From Megasphaera sp. AM44-1BH (GTDB lineage: Bacteria; Bacillota; Negativicutes; Veillonellales; Megasphaeraceae): 64,000 nucleotides of DNA. Location of the stretch: assembly GCF_003467125.1 (NCBI RefSeq), contig NZ_QSFA01000015.1, positions 1 through 64,000 on the forward strand. Reading direction: 5' to 3'. Position numbers and translations under genes: made by a program. Of the stretch, positions 26,835 to 35,967 are shown one piece after another. The notes under the pieces were generated by a model. That model was not told the DNA's origin, did not search any database, and worked only from the letters and a program-made list of their open reading frames with translations. Numbering within the stretch: the first letter of the stretch is position 1; each line of letters starts with the position of its first letter.

Positions 26835-26906
26835 GAATGACATCCTCCTCGTATGGTATGGATAAAAACCCTTATCTTTTCATTGTATCGTCTCTCTGGC
26901 GCCGCG

Positions 26907-28301
26907 TCAATGATGGGCTGCCCGGGACAGGATTTCCCGGCCTGCGATAACGCCGGCTGCCGAAGCCTGTACGAGCCCCCGGGTGATACCGGCTCCATCG
27001 CCGATAGCAAAGAAATTAGGAATCTTCGTTTCCAGTTTGTCATTGAGTTCCAGACGGTTGGAATAGAATTTCACTTCTACGCCGTACAGGAGAGTATGGC
27101 GCGAATTGGCTCCTGGAGCCACCTTGTCCAGAGCTTCGAACATTTCCTTGATGTCCAGCATGTGACGGTACGGCAGGACCAGTGACAGGTCGCCCGGCGT
27201 CGCGCTGGGCATGGTCGGCCGTACGAGACCGCGGCGGATCCGTTCCGGCGTCGAACGGCGGCCGTCGAGAAAATCTCCCAGGCGCTGCACGATGACGCCG
27301 CCTCCGAGGATGTTGGCCAGGCGGGCGATATATTTGCCGTAGCGGATCGGTTCGTGGAACGGTTCCGTGAATTTCTTGGACACGAGAATGGCGAAGTTCG
27401 TGTTTTCACTGCGCTTGTGGGCATAGCTGTGGCCATTGACCGTCAAAAGGCCGTCGTTGTTTTCCGTGACGACGAACCCATACGGATTCATGCAGAACGT
27501 CCGAATCCGGTCATCAAAGGACTTGCTGAAATAAATGAGCTTCGATTCGTAGACGATATCCGTAATGGGCTCGAATATTTCCGCCGGCATTTCGACGCGG
27601 ACGCCGATATCGACGGCGTTGGACGTAAGGGACAGGCCCATCTGTTCCACTTCCCGGACGAACCATTCCGACCCTTCCCGGCCCGGTGCGGCCACGAGAT
27701 ACTGGCAGCCGTAGAGCTGGCCACCGATGATGACGCCCCGGATGGCACCGTCTTCGACGACGATGTGTTCTACCGCCGTATCAGACAGGATATCGGCCTT
27801 GCCATCGAGGAAATCGCGCATATTCGTCAGGATCTGGGCGTTGACATCGGTCCCGAGATGGCGGATCCGGGCCGGGATGAAACGCAGGTCGGCTGCAGCA
27901 GCCCGACGCTGGATGCGGCGGATTTCTTCGGGATTTTCATCGCCGTATACCTTGCGGTCAGCACCGCCAAAGCGGCAGTATACGGAATCGACGTATTTGA
28001 TTTTTTCCGCCAGCTCTGCCTGGGACATGTAGTCGTCGAGATTGCCGCCAAACTCCGTGGTAAGCGTCAGTTTCCCATCACTGAACGCCCCGGCACCGCC
28101 CCAGCCACAGACGACATTGCGTACCTTGTCCTTGGCCAGTGCCTGCGGATTGACGCTCGTAGCGATGCGGTCGCGGATGTCCTGTCCTTTTTCTACCATG
28201 AGGATCGTATATCCTTTATCGGCCAGTTCCAGTGCCGTAAAAATACCGGCCGGCCCGGCCCCGATAATAATGACATCATAATTCTTTACAGCTTTCATCA
28301 T
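26907..28301 (-). CDS. FAD-dependent oxidoreductase (COG2509 type)
   Basis: A 464-residue flavoprotein. The dinucleotide-binding motif GAGPAG is at residues 14-19, with MVEKG at the end of the second strand, and a C-terminal FAIGDGAGITRGLVQASAAG that closes the FAD site. A characteristic central part reads CGWGGAGAFSDGKLTL. The family is widespread in anaerobes but its reaction is not known to me. Two ATGs (28301 and 28298) follow GGGAGG. An unusual hairpin with a T-run precedes the ribosome site (28322-28349). It may be transcribed with proS, 72 bases downstream. Confidence 0.85.
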   Translation of the reverse strand: MMKAVKNYDVIIIGAGPAGIFTALELADKGYTILMVEKGQDIRDRIATSVNPQALAKDKVRNVVCGWGGAGAFSDGKLTLTTEFGGNLDDYMSQAELAEKIKYVDSVYCRFGGADRKVYGDENPEEIRRIQRRAAAADLRFIPARIRHLGTDVNAQILTNMRDFLDGKADILSDTAVEHIVVEDGAIRGVIIGGQLYGCQYLVAAPGREGSEWFVREVEQMGLSLTSNAVDIGVRVEMPAEIFEPITDIVYESKLIYFSKSFDDRIRTFCMNPYGFVVTENNDGLLTVNGHSYAHKRSENTNFAILVSKKFTEPFHEPIRYGKYIARLANILGGGVIVQRLGDFLDGRRSTPERIRRGLVRPTMPSATPGDLSLVLPYRHMLDIKEMFEALDKVAPGANSRHTLLYGVEVKFYSNRLELNDKLETKIPNFFAIGDGAGITRGLVQASAAGVIAGREILSRAAHH

Positions 28302-28321
28302 TCCTGCCTCCCAATAAAAAT

Positions 28322-28349
28322 GCCCTCACGGGACAGATTCCGTCAGGGC
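28322..28349 (-). promoter_or_regulatory. Terminator-like hairpin in the 5' leader of the FAD oxidoreductase gene
   Basis: GCCCTGACGG and CCGTGAGGGC pair (one mismatch) and are followed on the minus strand by ATTTTTATT, immediately before GGGAGG. The gene upstream is divergent, so nothing needs terminating here. It could be an attenuator or a hairpin that hides the ribosome site. Confidence 0.5.
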
Positions 28350-28527
28350 GTTATTTCCAGTATGAGTTATCCTCGTTCAGCGTACCATATAGAAAGGCCG
28401 ATGTCAACAAAGAGACAATGCCCGATGTACAGAGAAATTTTCGAAACTCTTATGCCCCGGTTTAGATGGATTTTAGCTTTTACCTGTACACTATCCTTGT
28501 CAGTAAACAACAGAGGAGGAATACATC

Positions 28528-29190
28528 ATGACACAAGAAAAATGGAATACGTACCTGCATACATGGAAATCGAAAATCTTCACGGCCCGCAACGCGAAAA
28601 TCGCCGTAACCGCCATCGTCATCTGTGCCGTCGCCGGCGGCGGAGGTGCCTGGTATCATCATCAGCAGAAACAGGCTTATAAAGAAAAGAAGATCCAGGC
28701 CATGTCCCAGATGATTGAAGCCCAGGCACAGGCACAGAACCTGACCCTCATCCCGGAAGAAAAAGCCCGCGCCCTGGCCGCCCAGGCTATCGGGAAAGAC
28801 GAAAGCTCCCTTAGTTTCTCCCGCATCTCCCTCATAGACCTTGAAGGTAGCAAACATGAAAAAGGAGAGGACCGGCATAAAGAAAAGGACAAGAAAGATA
28901 AAAAAGACCGGGACAAAAAACAGGACCGGGACCGGGAAAAAGACAGAACCCCGGCTCCGGGAACTGCACGGCCTGATGACACAGCCGGTGCCACTGGTAA
29001 AGGCACCGCCCCTGACACCCGGCCTGCACCGGATGTCCAGCCTGCAGCAACTGCACCGGCTGCACCAGCCACCCCGGCTGCCACGGCGTTCCATCCTGTC
29101 TATCAGATCCGTGCTTCCGATGGCGACATCCACTACCACATCCTTATAGATGCCGTAAGTGGAGACATCCTGGCCAGCCGCATTGCCTGA
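28528..29190 (+). CDS. PepSY-like membrane-anchored protein with large charged insertion
   Basis: A 220-residue protein with a short cytoplasmic N-terminus and one membrane segment at about 24-40 (IAVTAIVICAVAGGGGAW). The extracytoplasmic part begins like a PepSY domain (LIPEEKARALAAQAIGKDESSLSFSRISLIDLEG, in two pieces around 73-106) and ends like one (FHPVYQIRASDGDIHYHILIDAV, then SGDILASRIA, 188-220). Between the halves lies about 80 residues of Lys/Asp/Arg-rich and then Pro/Ala/Thr-rich sequence. Start ATG follows GAGGAGG. A terminator separates it from the sensor kinase genes, but the location suggests it may sense or modulate them. Confidence 0.8.
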   Translation: MTQEKWNTYLHTWKSKIFTARNAKIAVTAIVICAVAGGGGAWYHHQQKQAYKEKKIQAMSQMIEAQAQAQNLTLIPEEKARALAAQAIGKDESSLSFSRISLIDLEGSKHEKGEDRHKEKDKKDKKDRDKKQDRDREKDRTPAPGTARPDDTAGATGKGTAPDTRPAPDVQPAATAPAAPATPAATAFHPVYQIRASDGDIHYHILIDAVSGDILASRIA

Positions 29191-29197
29191 TACCTGC

Positions 29198-29244
29198 AAA
29201 GAGACCTCCTATGATGGCCGGGCCATCACAGGAGGTCTCTTTTT
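29198..29244 (+). terminator. Terminator of the PepSY-like gene
   Basis: AAAGAGACCTCCT and AGGAGGTCTCTTTTT pair with an inner TGATGG/CCATCA extension, followed by a T-run. Confidence 0.9.
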
Positions 29245-29280
29245 GTCATACCCCATCCGGTCTCTGGCAGATTGTGCCGA

Positions 29281-29309
29281 CACAGTATATAATGACAATA
29301 TATACTGTG
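29281..29309. promoter_or_regulatory. Perfect 11-bp inverted repeat over the -10 of the two-component operon
   Basis: CACAGTATATA (29281-29291) and TATATACTGTG (29299-29309) flank 7 bases. TATAAT (29288-29293) lies in the left arm and loop. The -35 position is weak, so this promoter may need activation. It is a good candidate operator for the response regulator or another regulator. Confidence 0.7.
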
Positions 29310-29339
29310 AGAAAATATGTACGAGAAAGGATACTGCTT

Positions 29340-30839
29340 ATGCTGCATATACAAGATATCCCCCTGAGAAGGCGACTGCTCATGGCAAACGTCACCATGG
29401 TCCTCGTGCCGGTCTGCATCCTGACCCTGCTGGGCCTGCTTCTGTTCCAGGGCCTGCGCTTTTCGGCCCAGCAAAGCGACCTGGCCACGCTCTGGCCCGA
29501 AAAAGGACCGGCTCTGTCCATCCAGTACACGGTCAGCTCCCTGCGCGTCAAAGCCGAACACCCGGGGCCGCTGAAACTCAAAGACCTGAAAGAAGACTGC
29601 CGCACACTGGAAGATCTGGGCATCGCCACGGCCATTATACGGGACGGACGGACCATGTACGTCACCCCCGGCAGCAATGCCACCAGCCTGGCCGAACGGG
29701 TCCTGAGCAAATCAGGCGGTCAGAACACGGCCATGATCTGGGATGGCGACGGATTTTTCTTCCGCTATACGGCGCTTCACACGGGGACGACGGTCATCGC
29801 GTCGGGACCCATGCCATTTATCGCCAAAAGCGGCATCCGCGCCGGACTGGCCAAAGGCGTCCTGCAGGGACTGCTCATTGTCATCATCGTCACGGCCAGC
29901 GCGATTATCATCGCCTGCGGCCTCATCCTGTCCCATCTGCTCTCCCGTCAGATCCTGCAGCCCCTGGAAACACTGCGTCAGGCAGCGGCAGAAATTGAAA
30001 AAGGCAATCTCGACTATCCCATGACATCCACATTCCGCGATGAACTGGGCCGGACCTGCCTTGCTTTTGACCACATGCGCCGCCAGCTGAAAAGCGCCCG
30101 TGAAGCCCAGCAGCGCTATGAAAAAAACAGGAAAGAACTCATCGCCGGTATTTCCCACGATTTATCGACCCCTCTGACCCTGCTCAAAGGATACGCCAGC
30201 GGCATCCTCGAAGGAATTGCCCGGACCGAAGAAAAGAAACAACGCTACGTCACCCAGATATACCAGAATGCCTGCACCATGGAAAAACTGGTAGAACAGC
30301 TCTTCCTGTTCTCCAAGCTGGATCTGGGGCAGGTGTCCTTTTCCCTGACCCCGGTCTCCCTTTCGTCCTATATGGAAGACTACACCGGAGAAAACAGGCA
30401 GCGCCTGTCTGAACGGGGACTGGACCTGACCTGCCGGACGACTGGAAGAGCCTGTGTACAACTGGATCGGGCCCAGTTCCAACGGGTCGTAGAAAATATC
30501 CTGGAAAACAGTATCAAATACAAGGATAAGCCTAAAGTAGCGATGGAAATAACCGTAACAGACGGTCCTGATCAGGTCCGCCTCGTCTTTGCCGACCATG
30601 GCCCTGGCGTGGCACCGCCATTTCTCCCCCGCCTGTTCGACAGTTTCTACCGTACCGACGCGGCGCGGACAGATGTCAAAAAAGGCAGCGGCCTCGGGCT
30701 GGCTATCGTACGGCAGATCATCGAAGGCATGAACGGCACCATCTCTGCCGGGGAAACGCCCGGCGGTGGCCTGTCCATCATCATTACGCTGCCAGCAGCA
30801 GCTAAGGAGTCAGAATATGAAAAAAATACTCATCATTGA
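29340..30839 (+). CDS. Sensor histidine kinase, two-component system
   Basis: A 499-residue membrane kinase. Order of parts: membrane segment about 17-37, an extracytoplasmic sensor domain of about 130 residues, second membrane segment about 178-198, HAMP, HisKA with phospho-acceptor His near 273 in AGISHDLSTP, and an ATPase domain with N-box LENSIKYKDKP and G-boxes DHGPGVAP and KKGSGLGLAI. The ORF can be read from 29211, but that start lies inside the terminator of the gene before; the ATG at 29340 has AAAGGA upstream and gives the expected topology. The end overlaps the response regulator gene by 23 bases. The signal is unknown. Confidence 0.92.
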   Translation: MLHIQDIPLRRRLLMANVTMVLVPVCILTLLGLLLFQGLRFSAQQSDLATLWPEKGPALSIQYTVSSLRVKAEHPGPLKLKDLKEDCRTLEDLGIATAIIRDGRTMYVTPGSNATSLAERVLSKSGGQNTAMIWDGDGFFFRYTALHTGTTVIASGPMPFIAKSGIRAGLAKGVLQGLLIVIIVTASAIIIACGLILSHLLSRQILQPLETLRQAAAEIEKGNLDYPMTSTFRDELGRTCLAFDHMRRQLKSAREAQQRYEKNRKELIAGISHDLSTPLTLLKGYASGILEGIARTEEKKQRYVTQIYQNACTMEKLVEQLFLFSKLDLGQVSFSLTPVSLSSYMEDYTGENRQRLSERGLDLTCRTTGRACVQLDRAQFQRVVENILENSIKYKDKPKVAMEITVTDGPDQVRLVFADHGPGVAPPFLPRLFDSFYRTDAARTDVKKGSGLGLAIVRQIIEGMNGTISAGETPGGGLSIIITLPAAAKESEYEKNTHH

Positions 30840-31509
30840 AGACAATCAGGAAATCGCCGAACTGGAACAGGATTTCCTCGAAGCCAATGCCATCGAAAGT
30901 GACATCGAGACCGACGGCATAAAAGGCCTGGACCGGGCCCTCCACGGCACATACGATCTCATTCTGCTGGACATCATGCTGCCCGGGATGGACGGCTTCC
31001 ACATCTGCAAGCGCATCCGGGCCGAAAAAGAGGTCCCTATCCTCATGGTATCGGCCAAGCGGGAAGACATCGACAAAATCCGCGGCCTGGGTCTCGGCGC
31101 CGACGACTATATCAGCAAGCCTTTCAGCCCGCCGGAGCTCGTAGCCCGCGTCAAAGCCCATATCACGCGGTACGAACGCCTGACCCGGTCAGCTTCTCCT
31201 GCCGACGGTGCCGTCATCCAGTCCGGAGAACTGGAAATATACGTCGATAAACACCGCGTCTTCGCCGGCGGCCGGGAAGTCACCCTGACCAATAAGGAAT
31301 TTGAGCTACTCGTATTCCTGGCCCAGAATAAAGGTCTCGTATTCAGCCGGGACCGCCTGTTTGAAAAAGTCTGGGGTCTCGATGCCGAAGGCGATACGGC
31401 GACCGTCATGGTCCACATCAACCGCATCCGCGAAAAAATTGAACCAGACCCGGCCAAACCCATCTATATCGAAACCGTCTGGGGTGCAGGATACCGCTTT
31501 CGCGAATAA
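30817..31509 (+). CDS. OmpR/PhoB-family response regulator
   Basis: A 230-residue DNA-binding regulator. The receiver domain has the acidic pair ED at 8-9, phospho-acceptor Asp52 in LLDIMLPG, and the conserved Lys in SKPFSPPELVARV. The C-terminal winged helix includes LTNKEFELLVFLAQNKGLVFSRDRL in two parts and ends VWGAGYRF. The ATG at 30817 has TAAGGAG at proper spacing; it lies inside the kinase gene, so the two are translationally coupled. Confidence 0.95.
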   Translation: MKKILIIEDNQEIAELEQDFLEANAIESDIETDGIKGLDRALHGTYDLILLDIMLPGMDGFHICKRIRAEKEVPILMVSAKREDIDKIRGLGLGADDYISKPFSPPELVARVKAHITRYERLTRSASPADGAVIQSGELEIYVDKHRVFAGGREVTLTNKEFELLVFLAQNKGLVFSRDRLFEKVWGLDAEGDTATVMVHINRIREKIEPDPAKPIYIETVWGAGYRFRE

Positions 31510-31566
31510 GCAGAACCCGTCACGGCAAATATGCTATAATAAAGGGTATACAAAGGAGGTGATTCC

Positions 31567-32007
31567 ATGGCACGTCATCGCAACCGGGATAGCCGTACCT
31601 ATGAAGAAGAGGACAAACAGGATATCCGTCGTCAGGAAGGTATTTTCCTGTGTACCCTCTTTCTCATGGTACTGCTTCTCGTCTCACTCTATTTCCAGCT
31701 GAGCGTCCTTGCCATCGCCATCGTCACGGCAGCGCTTATATTCTCGACTATCGGTTTTTATATCCATTTCAAAGATTTCTTTTCCATGCGCGACCGGGGA
31801 CAACGTACGGTAAGCGTCCTCATATCTATGTACGGCAGCCTTATACTGACCCTCATCTGTGCCTGGTACTACGTACAGGATGAACCACTCACACTGGATT
31901 ACGCTCTGGTATTCCTGTTTGGCTTCTTCTTCTTTACCTTCATGGTCTACCGCAGTATCAGCCGCTACCTCGTCGTAGGCAACAAACGCCAGCGGATCAA
32001 GGGATAG
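31567..32007 (+). CDS. Small integral membrane protein, unknown function
   Basis: A 146-residue protein with a charged, Arg/Glu/Asp-rich N-terminal 25 residues, then about four membrane segments (about 26-42, 45-65, 81-101, 108-127) and a basic C-terminus. AAAGGAGGTGATTCC precedes the ATG. It follows the response regulator by 57 bases and may be in the same transcript. I recognise no family. A TATAAT-like element just after the regulator gene could give it its own promoter. Confidence 0.7.
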   Translation: MARHRNRDSRTYEEEDKQDIRRQEGIFLCTLFLMVLLLVSLYFQLSVLAIAIVTAALIFSTIGFYIHFKDFFSMRDRGQRTVSVLISMYGSLILTLICAWYYVQDEPLTLDYALVFLFGFFFFTFMVYRSISRYLVVGNKRQRIKG

Positions 32008-32039
32008 GCCGAAAGGAACAATCCCATACAGATAGCAAA

Positions 32040-32065
32040 CACCCCTGGGGAAATCCCCAGGGGTG
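32040..32065. terminator. Short GC-rich hairpin between convergent genes
   Basis: CACCCCTGGGGA and TCCCCAGGGGTG form a perfect 12-bp stem with a 2-base loop. No clear U-tract follows. Probably ends the membrane protein transcript, or nifJ from the other side. Confidence 0.55.
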
Positions 32066-32127
32066 TCTGTGCTCATAAACACAAGAGTGTGTATATCATC
32101 ATGCCTTACGGCGCCATGATATCTGTG

Positions 32128-35100
32128 TTATTTTTCATCATAGGCCTTTGTCAGGCGGACATAGCCTTCATACCGTTCTTTGGCATCCTGTTCCGTCTTT
32201 TCAAACAGAGCTTCTGCCGTATCCGGGAAGGTGCGTTTCAAGGAAGCAAACCGGGTTTCGCCCATGAGGAAATCGCGGAAGTTTGCTGTCGGCGGTTTCG
32301 AATCGAGCGTGAACGGATTCTTGCCCTGTTTCTTGAGTTCCGGATTGTATCTCCACAGATGCCAGTATCCGGCTTCGACAGCCCGTTTTTCTTCCAGCTG
32401 GCTCTGTCCCTGGCCTACTTTCAGACCATGGTTGATGCACGGTGCATAGCCGATGATCAGAGACGGACCTTTATAGGCTTCTGCTTCTTTCAGGGCTTTC
32501 AGGAACTGATTCTTATCAGCACCCATAGCAACCTGAGCTACATAGATATATCCGTACTGGGCTTCCATCATGCCCAGGTCTTTCTTCTTCGTCTTCTTGC
32601 CGGAAGCTGCGAACTGGGCAACAGCTGCCGTCGGCGTTGCTTTGGAAGCTTGGCCGCCCGTGTTGGAATATACTTCCGTATCGAATACGAGGACGTTGAT
32701 ATCCTGACCCTGGGCCAGTACGTGATCCAGGCCGCCATAGCCGATATCATAAGCCCAGCCGTCGCCGCCGAAGATCCACTGGCTGCGTTTGACGAGGAAC
32801 TTCTTCATTTCATATACCTGTTCCAGAGCCGGCTTGCCTTCTTTTTCCTGTTCCAGCAGAGCAATGATAGCATCGGAACGCTGCCGCGAGCCTTCGCCTT
32901 CCAGTTTATGTTCTTTCCAGTCCTTGAATGCTTCCTGCAGCTGCGGGCTGGCAACGTCCATAGCGTCGTCCATATATTTTTCCAGGAGCTTGCGTTCGGC
33001 CTGTTCTGCCAACATCATGCCAAAGCCATATTCGGCGTTATCTTCGAACAGGGACGTAGACCATGCCGGGCCATGACCCTGGGCATTCTTCGTATAACCG
33101 CAGTCCGGAGCACTGCCGCCCCATACGGAGGAACAGCCGTGAGCATTGGCAACCATCATGCGATCGCCGAAGAGCTGGGTAACGACTTTGCAATACGGTG
33201 TTTCTGCACAGCCTGCGCAGGCGCCGGTGAATTCAAGCAGCGGCTGTTCGAATTGGCTGCCGATGACCGTATCTTTCTTCATGGGGTTCTTCTTCTGTGG
33301 CAGGGCAATGACGTAATCCCACAGTGCAGCTTTGTATTCTTCGTCGTCGAACGGTTTCATAGTCAGAGCTTCCTTCGGGCAGACATGAGTGCAGCTGCCG
33401 CAGCCCAGGCAGTCCATAACCGATACGACAATGTTGAATTTGTATCCCGGGGCCACTTTGATTTCTTTATCCTGATAGCCTTCCGGTGCGTTAGCGGCTT
33501 CATCCGGCGTCAGGAGGAACGGACGGATAGCGGCATGCGGGCAGACGAAGGAACACTGGTTACAGCCGATACATTTTTCTGCATCCCAGCTCGGTACGAA
33601 CATGGCTACGCCACGTTTTTCTTCTGCGCAGGTGCCAGTCGGCCATCTGCCGTCTTCCATGCCATTGTATGCGCTGACTGGCAGGTCGTCGCCTTCCAGG
33701 GCATTGACAGGGATAGAGAATTCGCGGAAGAATTTCGTGTGCTTCGAAAGATCAACCGGTTCATCCTGTGCATCAGCCCAGTCGGCCGGTACATCAATCT
33801 TCACGATATTCTTCAGGCCTTCATCAATTGCCGCATTATTCATATCGACGACTTTCTGGCCCTTCTTGCCATAGGACTTGACGACCGATTCTTTCAGTTT
33901 ATCGATAGCCAGATCTACAGGGATGACTTCGGACAGTTTGAAGAAAGCCGACTGCATAATCATGTTGATACGGCCGCCGAGGCCAATCTTCTGGGCAATA
34001 CCTACGGCATCGATAATGTAGAACTGTACATCATTGCGGGCAATATCCCGTTTTAATCTTGCCGGCAGCTTTTCGCTCAGTTCTTCTGGTTTCCAGACGG
34101 TGTTGAGCAGGAACGTACCGCCTTTTTTAATGCCTCTCAGAAGGTCAAAGCCATGTACGTATGACTGACGGTGGCAGGCAATGAAATCGGCGTTATTGAT
34201 CAGATACGGCATCTTGATTGGTGTATCACCAAAGCGCAGATGCGATACGGTGACGCCGCCGGATTTCTTGGAATCATAGGCAAAATATGCCTGGGCATAC
34301 ATGTCCGTGTTATCACCAATGATCTTGATAGCGCTCTTATTGGCGCCGACCGTACCATCAGACCCGAAGCCCCAGAACTTACATGCCTTGAGGCCTTTGC
34401 CGCCTGTATGGACGCCTTCTACACGGGGCAGGGATTTATAGGTCACATCATCGACGATGCTCAGGGTAAAATCGTTCTTCGGTTCAAATGCTTTCAGATT
34501 TTCAAATGCTGCTACGACATCGCCCGGTAAAAATTCTTTCGAGGCAATACCATACCGGCCATGATAAATCTTCGGTGAACGGTCAGCAGCTGCAAACGTA
34601 GCGGCGACACTGTGATACAACGGTTCCCCGTTGGCCCCGGTTTCTTTTGTGCGGTCCAGGACAGCAATCTTCTTGACCGTATTCGGCAGGACGGACAGGA
34701 AATGTTTTTCCGACCACGGACGGAACATATGGACATTGATACAGCCCACTTTTTCGCCTTTTTCTACCATCATCTTGACCGTTTCTTCAATGGTCTGGGC
34801 GCCAGAACCCATGGCTACGAGAACGAATTCAGCATCCGGTGCGCCTGTATAGTTGAAGAGGTGATATTCCCGGCCGGTGATTTCGCTGATTTTCTTCATA
34901 TAGCCTTCGGCTACGTCCGGTACACGGTCGTAGAATTTATTCAGTGATTCGCGGTGCTGCATATACGTTTCTGCCGGTTCGCAGAAGGAAATGGCTTCCG
35001 GATCATCCGGGTTCATGCCACGGGCGCGGAACGCCTTGACGGCTTCCATATCCAGCAGCGGGCGGAGTTCTTCATAGGGGATGACTTCAATTTTCTGGAT

Positions 35101-35640
35101 TTCGTGAGACGTCCGGAACCCATCGAAGAAATTGAGGATAGGAATACGACAGGAAATAGCCGTAGCATGGACAACGGCGGCCAGATCCATAACTTCCTGT
35201 ACGCTCGATTCACACATCATGCTGATGCCCGTGCCACGCATAGCCATAGCATCATCATGACCGGCAAAAATAGTATAACCATTGGTAGCAACCGTACGGG
35301 ACGCTACATGGAATACACCCGGAAGGAGTTCGCTGGAAATCTTGAACATGTTGGAAAGCATGATCATCATGCCCTGGGACGAAGTAAAGGTCGTCGTCAG
35401 CGCACCGGCATTCAATGCGCCGTGCATTGCGCCGGCTGCCCCTTTTTCAGACTGCATTTCCTGTACCTGGACCGTCGTCCCGAACAAGTTCTTCCGTCCA
35501 TGGGCTGCCCATTCATCTACGTGTTCAGCCATAGGGGATGACGGTGTAATCGGGAAGATGGAAGCGATTTCTGTAAAGGCATACGCTATGTATGCAGCCG
35601 CTTCGTTACCGTCCATTGTTTTAAAAATTTTCTTTGCCAT
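32128..35640 (-). CDS. nifJ: Pyruvate:ferredoxin (flavodoxin) oxidoreductase
   Basis: A 1170-residue single-chain PFOR, the central enzyme converting pyruvate and CoA to acetyl-CoA, CO2 and reduced ferredoxin in anaerobes. All domains are present: the N-terminal pyruvate-binding region (AAYIAYAFTEIASIFPITPSS in two parts), the CoA domain, two [4Fe-4S] ferredoxin motifs (CIGCNQCSFVCP near 690 and CLGCGSCTHVCP near 745), and TPP binding (GDGWAYDIGYGGLDH near 965, then SNTGGQ). Length matches the family. Single gene with a good promoter. It is the main ferredoxin-reducing step that would feed the hydrogenase at 60199. Confidence 0.98.
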   Translation of the reverse strand: MAKKIFKTMDGNEAAAYIAYAFTEIASIFPITPSSPMAEHVDEWAAHGRKNLFGTTVQVQEMQSEKGAAGAMHGALNAGALTTTFTSSQGMMIMLSNMFKISSELLPGVFHVASRTVATNGYTIFAGHDDAMAMRGTGISMMCESSVQEVMDLAAVVHATAISCRIPILNFFDGFRTSHEIQKIEVIPYEELRPLLDMEAVKAFRARGMNPDDPEAISFCEPAETYMQHRESLNKFYDRVPDVAEGYMKKISEITGREYHLFNYTGAPDAEFVLVAMGSGAQTIEETVKMMVEKGEKVGCINVHMFRPWSEKHFLSVLPNTVKKIAVLDRTKETGANGEPLYHSVAATFAAADRSPKIYHGRYGIASKEFLPGDVVAAFENLKAFEPKNDFTLSIVDDVTYKSLPRVEGVHTGGKGLKACKFWGFGSDGTVGANKSAIKIIGDNTDMYAQAYFAYDSKKSGGVTVSHLRFGDTPIKMPYLINNADFIACHRQSYVHGFDLLRGIKKGGTFLLNTVWKPEELSEKLPARLKRDIARNDVQFYIIDAVGIAQKIGLGGRINMIMQSAFFKLSEVIPVDLAIDKLKESVVKSYGKKGQKVVDMNNAAIDEGLKNIVKIDVPADWADAQDEPVDLSKHTKFFREFSIPVNALEGDDLPVSAYNGMEDGRWPTGTCAEEKRGVAMFVPSWDAEKCIGCNQCSFVCPHAAIRPFLLTPDEAANAPEGYQDKEIKVAPGYKFNIVVSVMDCLGCGSCTHVCPKEALTMKPFDDEEYKAALWDYVIALPQKKNPMKKDTVIGSQFEQPLLEFTGACAGCAETPYCKVVTQLFGDRMMVANAHGCSSVWGGSAPDCGYTKNAQGHGPAWSTSLFEDNAEYGFGMMLAEQAERKLLEKYMDDAMDVASPQLQEAFKDWKEHKLEGEGSRQRSDAIIALLEQEKEGKPALEQVYEMKKFLVKRSQWIFGGDGWAYDIGYGGLDHVLAQGQDINVLVFDTEVYSNTGGQASKATPTAAVAQFAASGKKTKKKDLGMMEAQYGYIYVAQVAMGADKNQFLKALKEAEAYKGPSLIIGYAPCINHGLKVGQGQSQLEEKRAVEAGYWHLWRYNPELKKQGKNPFTLDSKPPTANFRDFLMGETRFASLKRTFPDTAEALFEKTEQDAKERYEGYVRLTKAYDEK

Positions 35641-35717
35641 AATGTGTTACTCTCCTCTCTCTTGTGATTTATAAGCGGTATCCTCAAGTACGTTGCCGTA
35701 CTCTTATTGACAAGTTT

Positions 35718-35746
35718 ATTGTATGCTAAATAACATATTTTCACAA
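35718..35746 (-). promoter_or_regulatory. Promoter of nifJ
   Basis: Minus-strand TTGTGA (35746-35741) and TACAAT (35723-35718) have 17-base spacing. The leader to the ATG is about 75 bases. Confidence 0.7.
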
Positions 35747-35797
35747 GAAAAATAACGCCATTTTGTTTTATATGATTTTTAATCTAATTTTAATAAA

Positions 35798-35831
35798 GCC
35801 TGTAAATGCCTTATGTATCGCATTTACAGGC
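35798..35831 (-). terminator. Second of tandem terminators after hydF-PAP2 operon
   Basis: GCCTGTAAATGC and GCATTTACAGGC form a perfect 12-bp stem, followed on the minus strand by TTTATTAAAATT. Confidence 0.75.
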
Positions 35832-35839
35832 ACATAAAA

Positions 35840-35865
35840 AGCTGGCACATAATAATGTGCCAGCT
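35840..35865 (-). terminator. First of tandem terminators after hydF-PAP2 operon
   Basis: AGCTGGCACAT and ATGTGCCAGCT form a perfect 11-bp stem with a 4-base loop. On the minus strand TTTTATG follows. Together with the hairpin at 35798 it insulates nifJ. The other sequence between 35641 and 35967 is AT-rich and holds only the nifJ promoter. Confidence 0.8.
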
Positions 35866-35967
35866 GTATACCACTATATATTTATAGTATACTTTTTTAA
35901 ATATTGACAATTACATCCTGGTTTAAACGCATTTTCGAACTAATTCGTCAATTCATCCCTAATTTTT

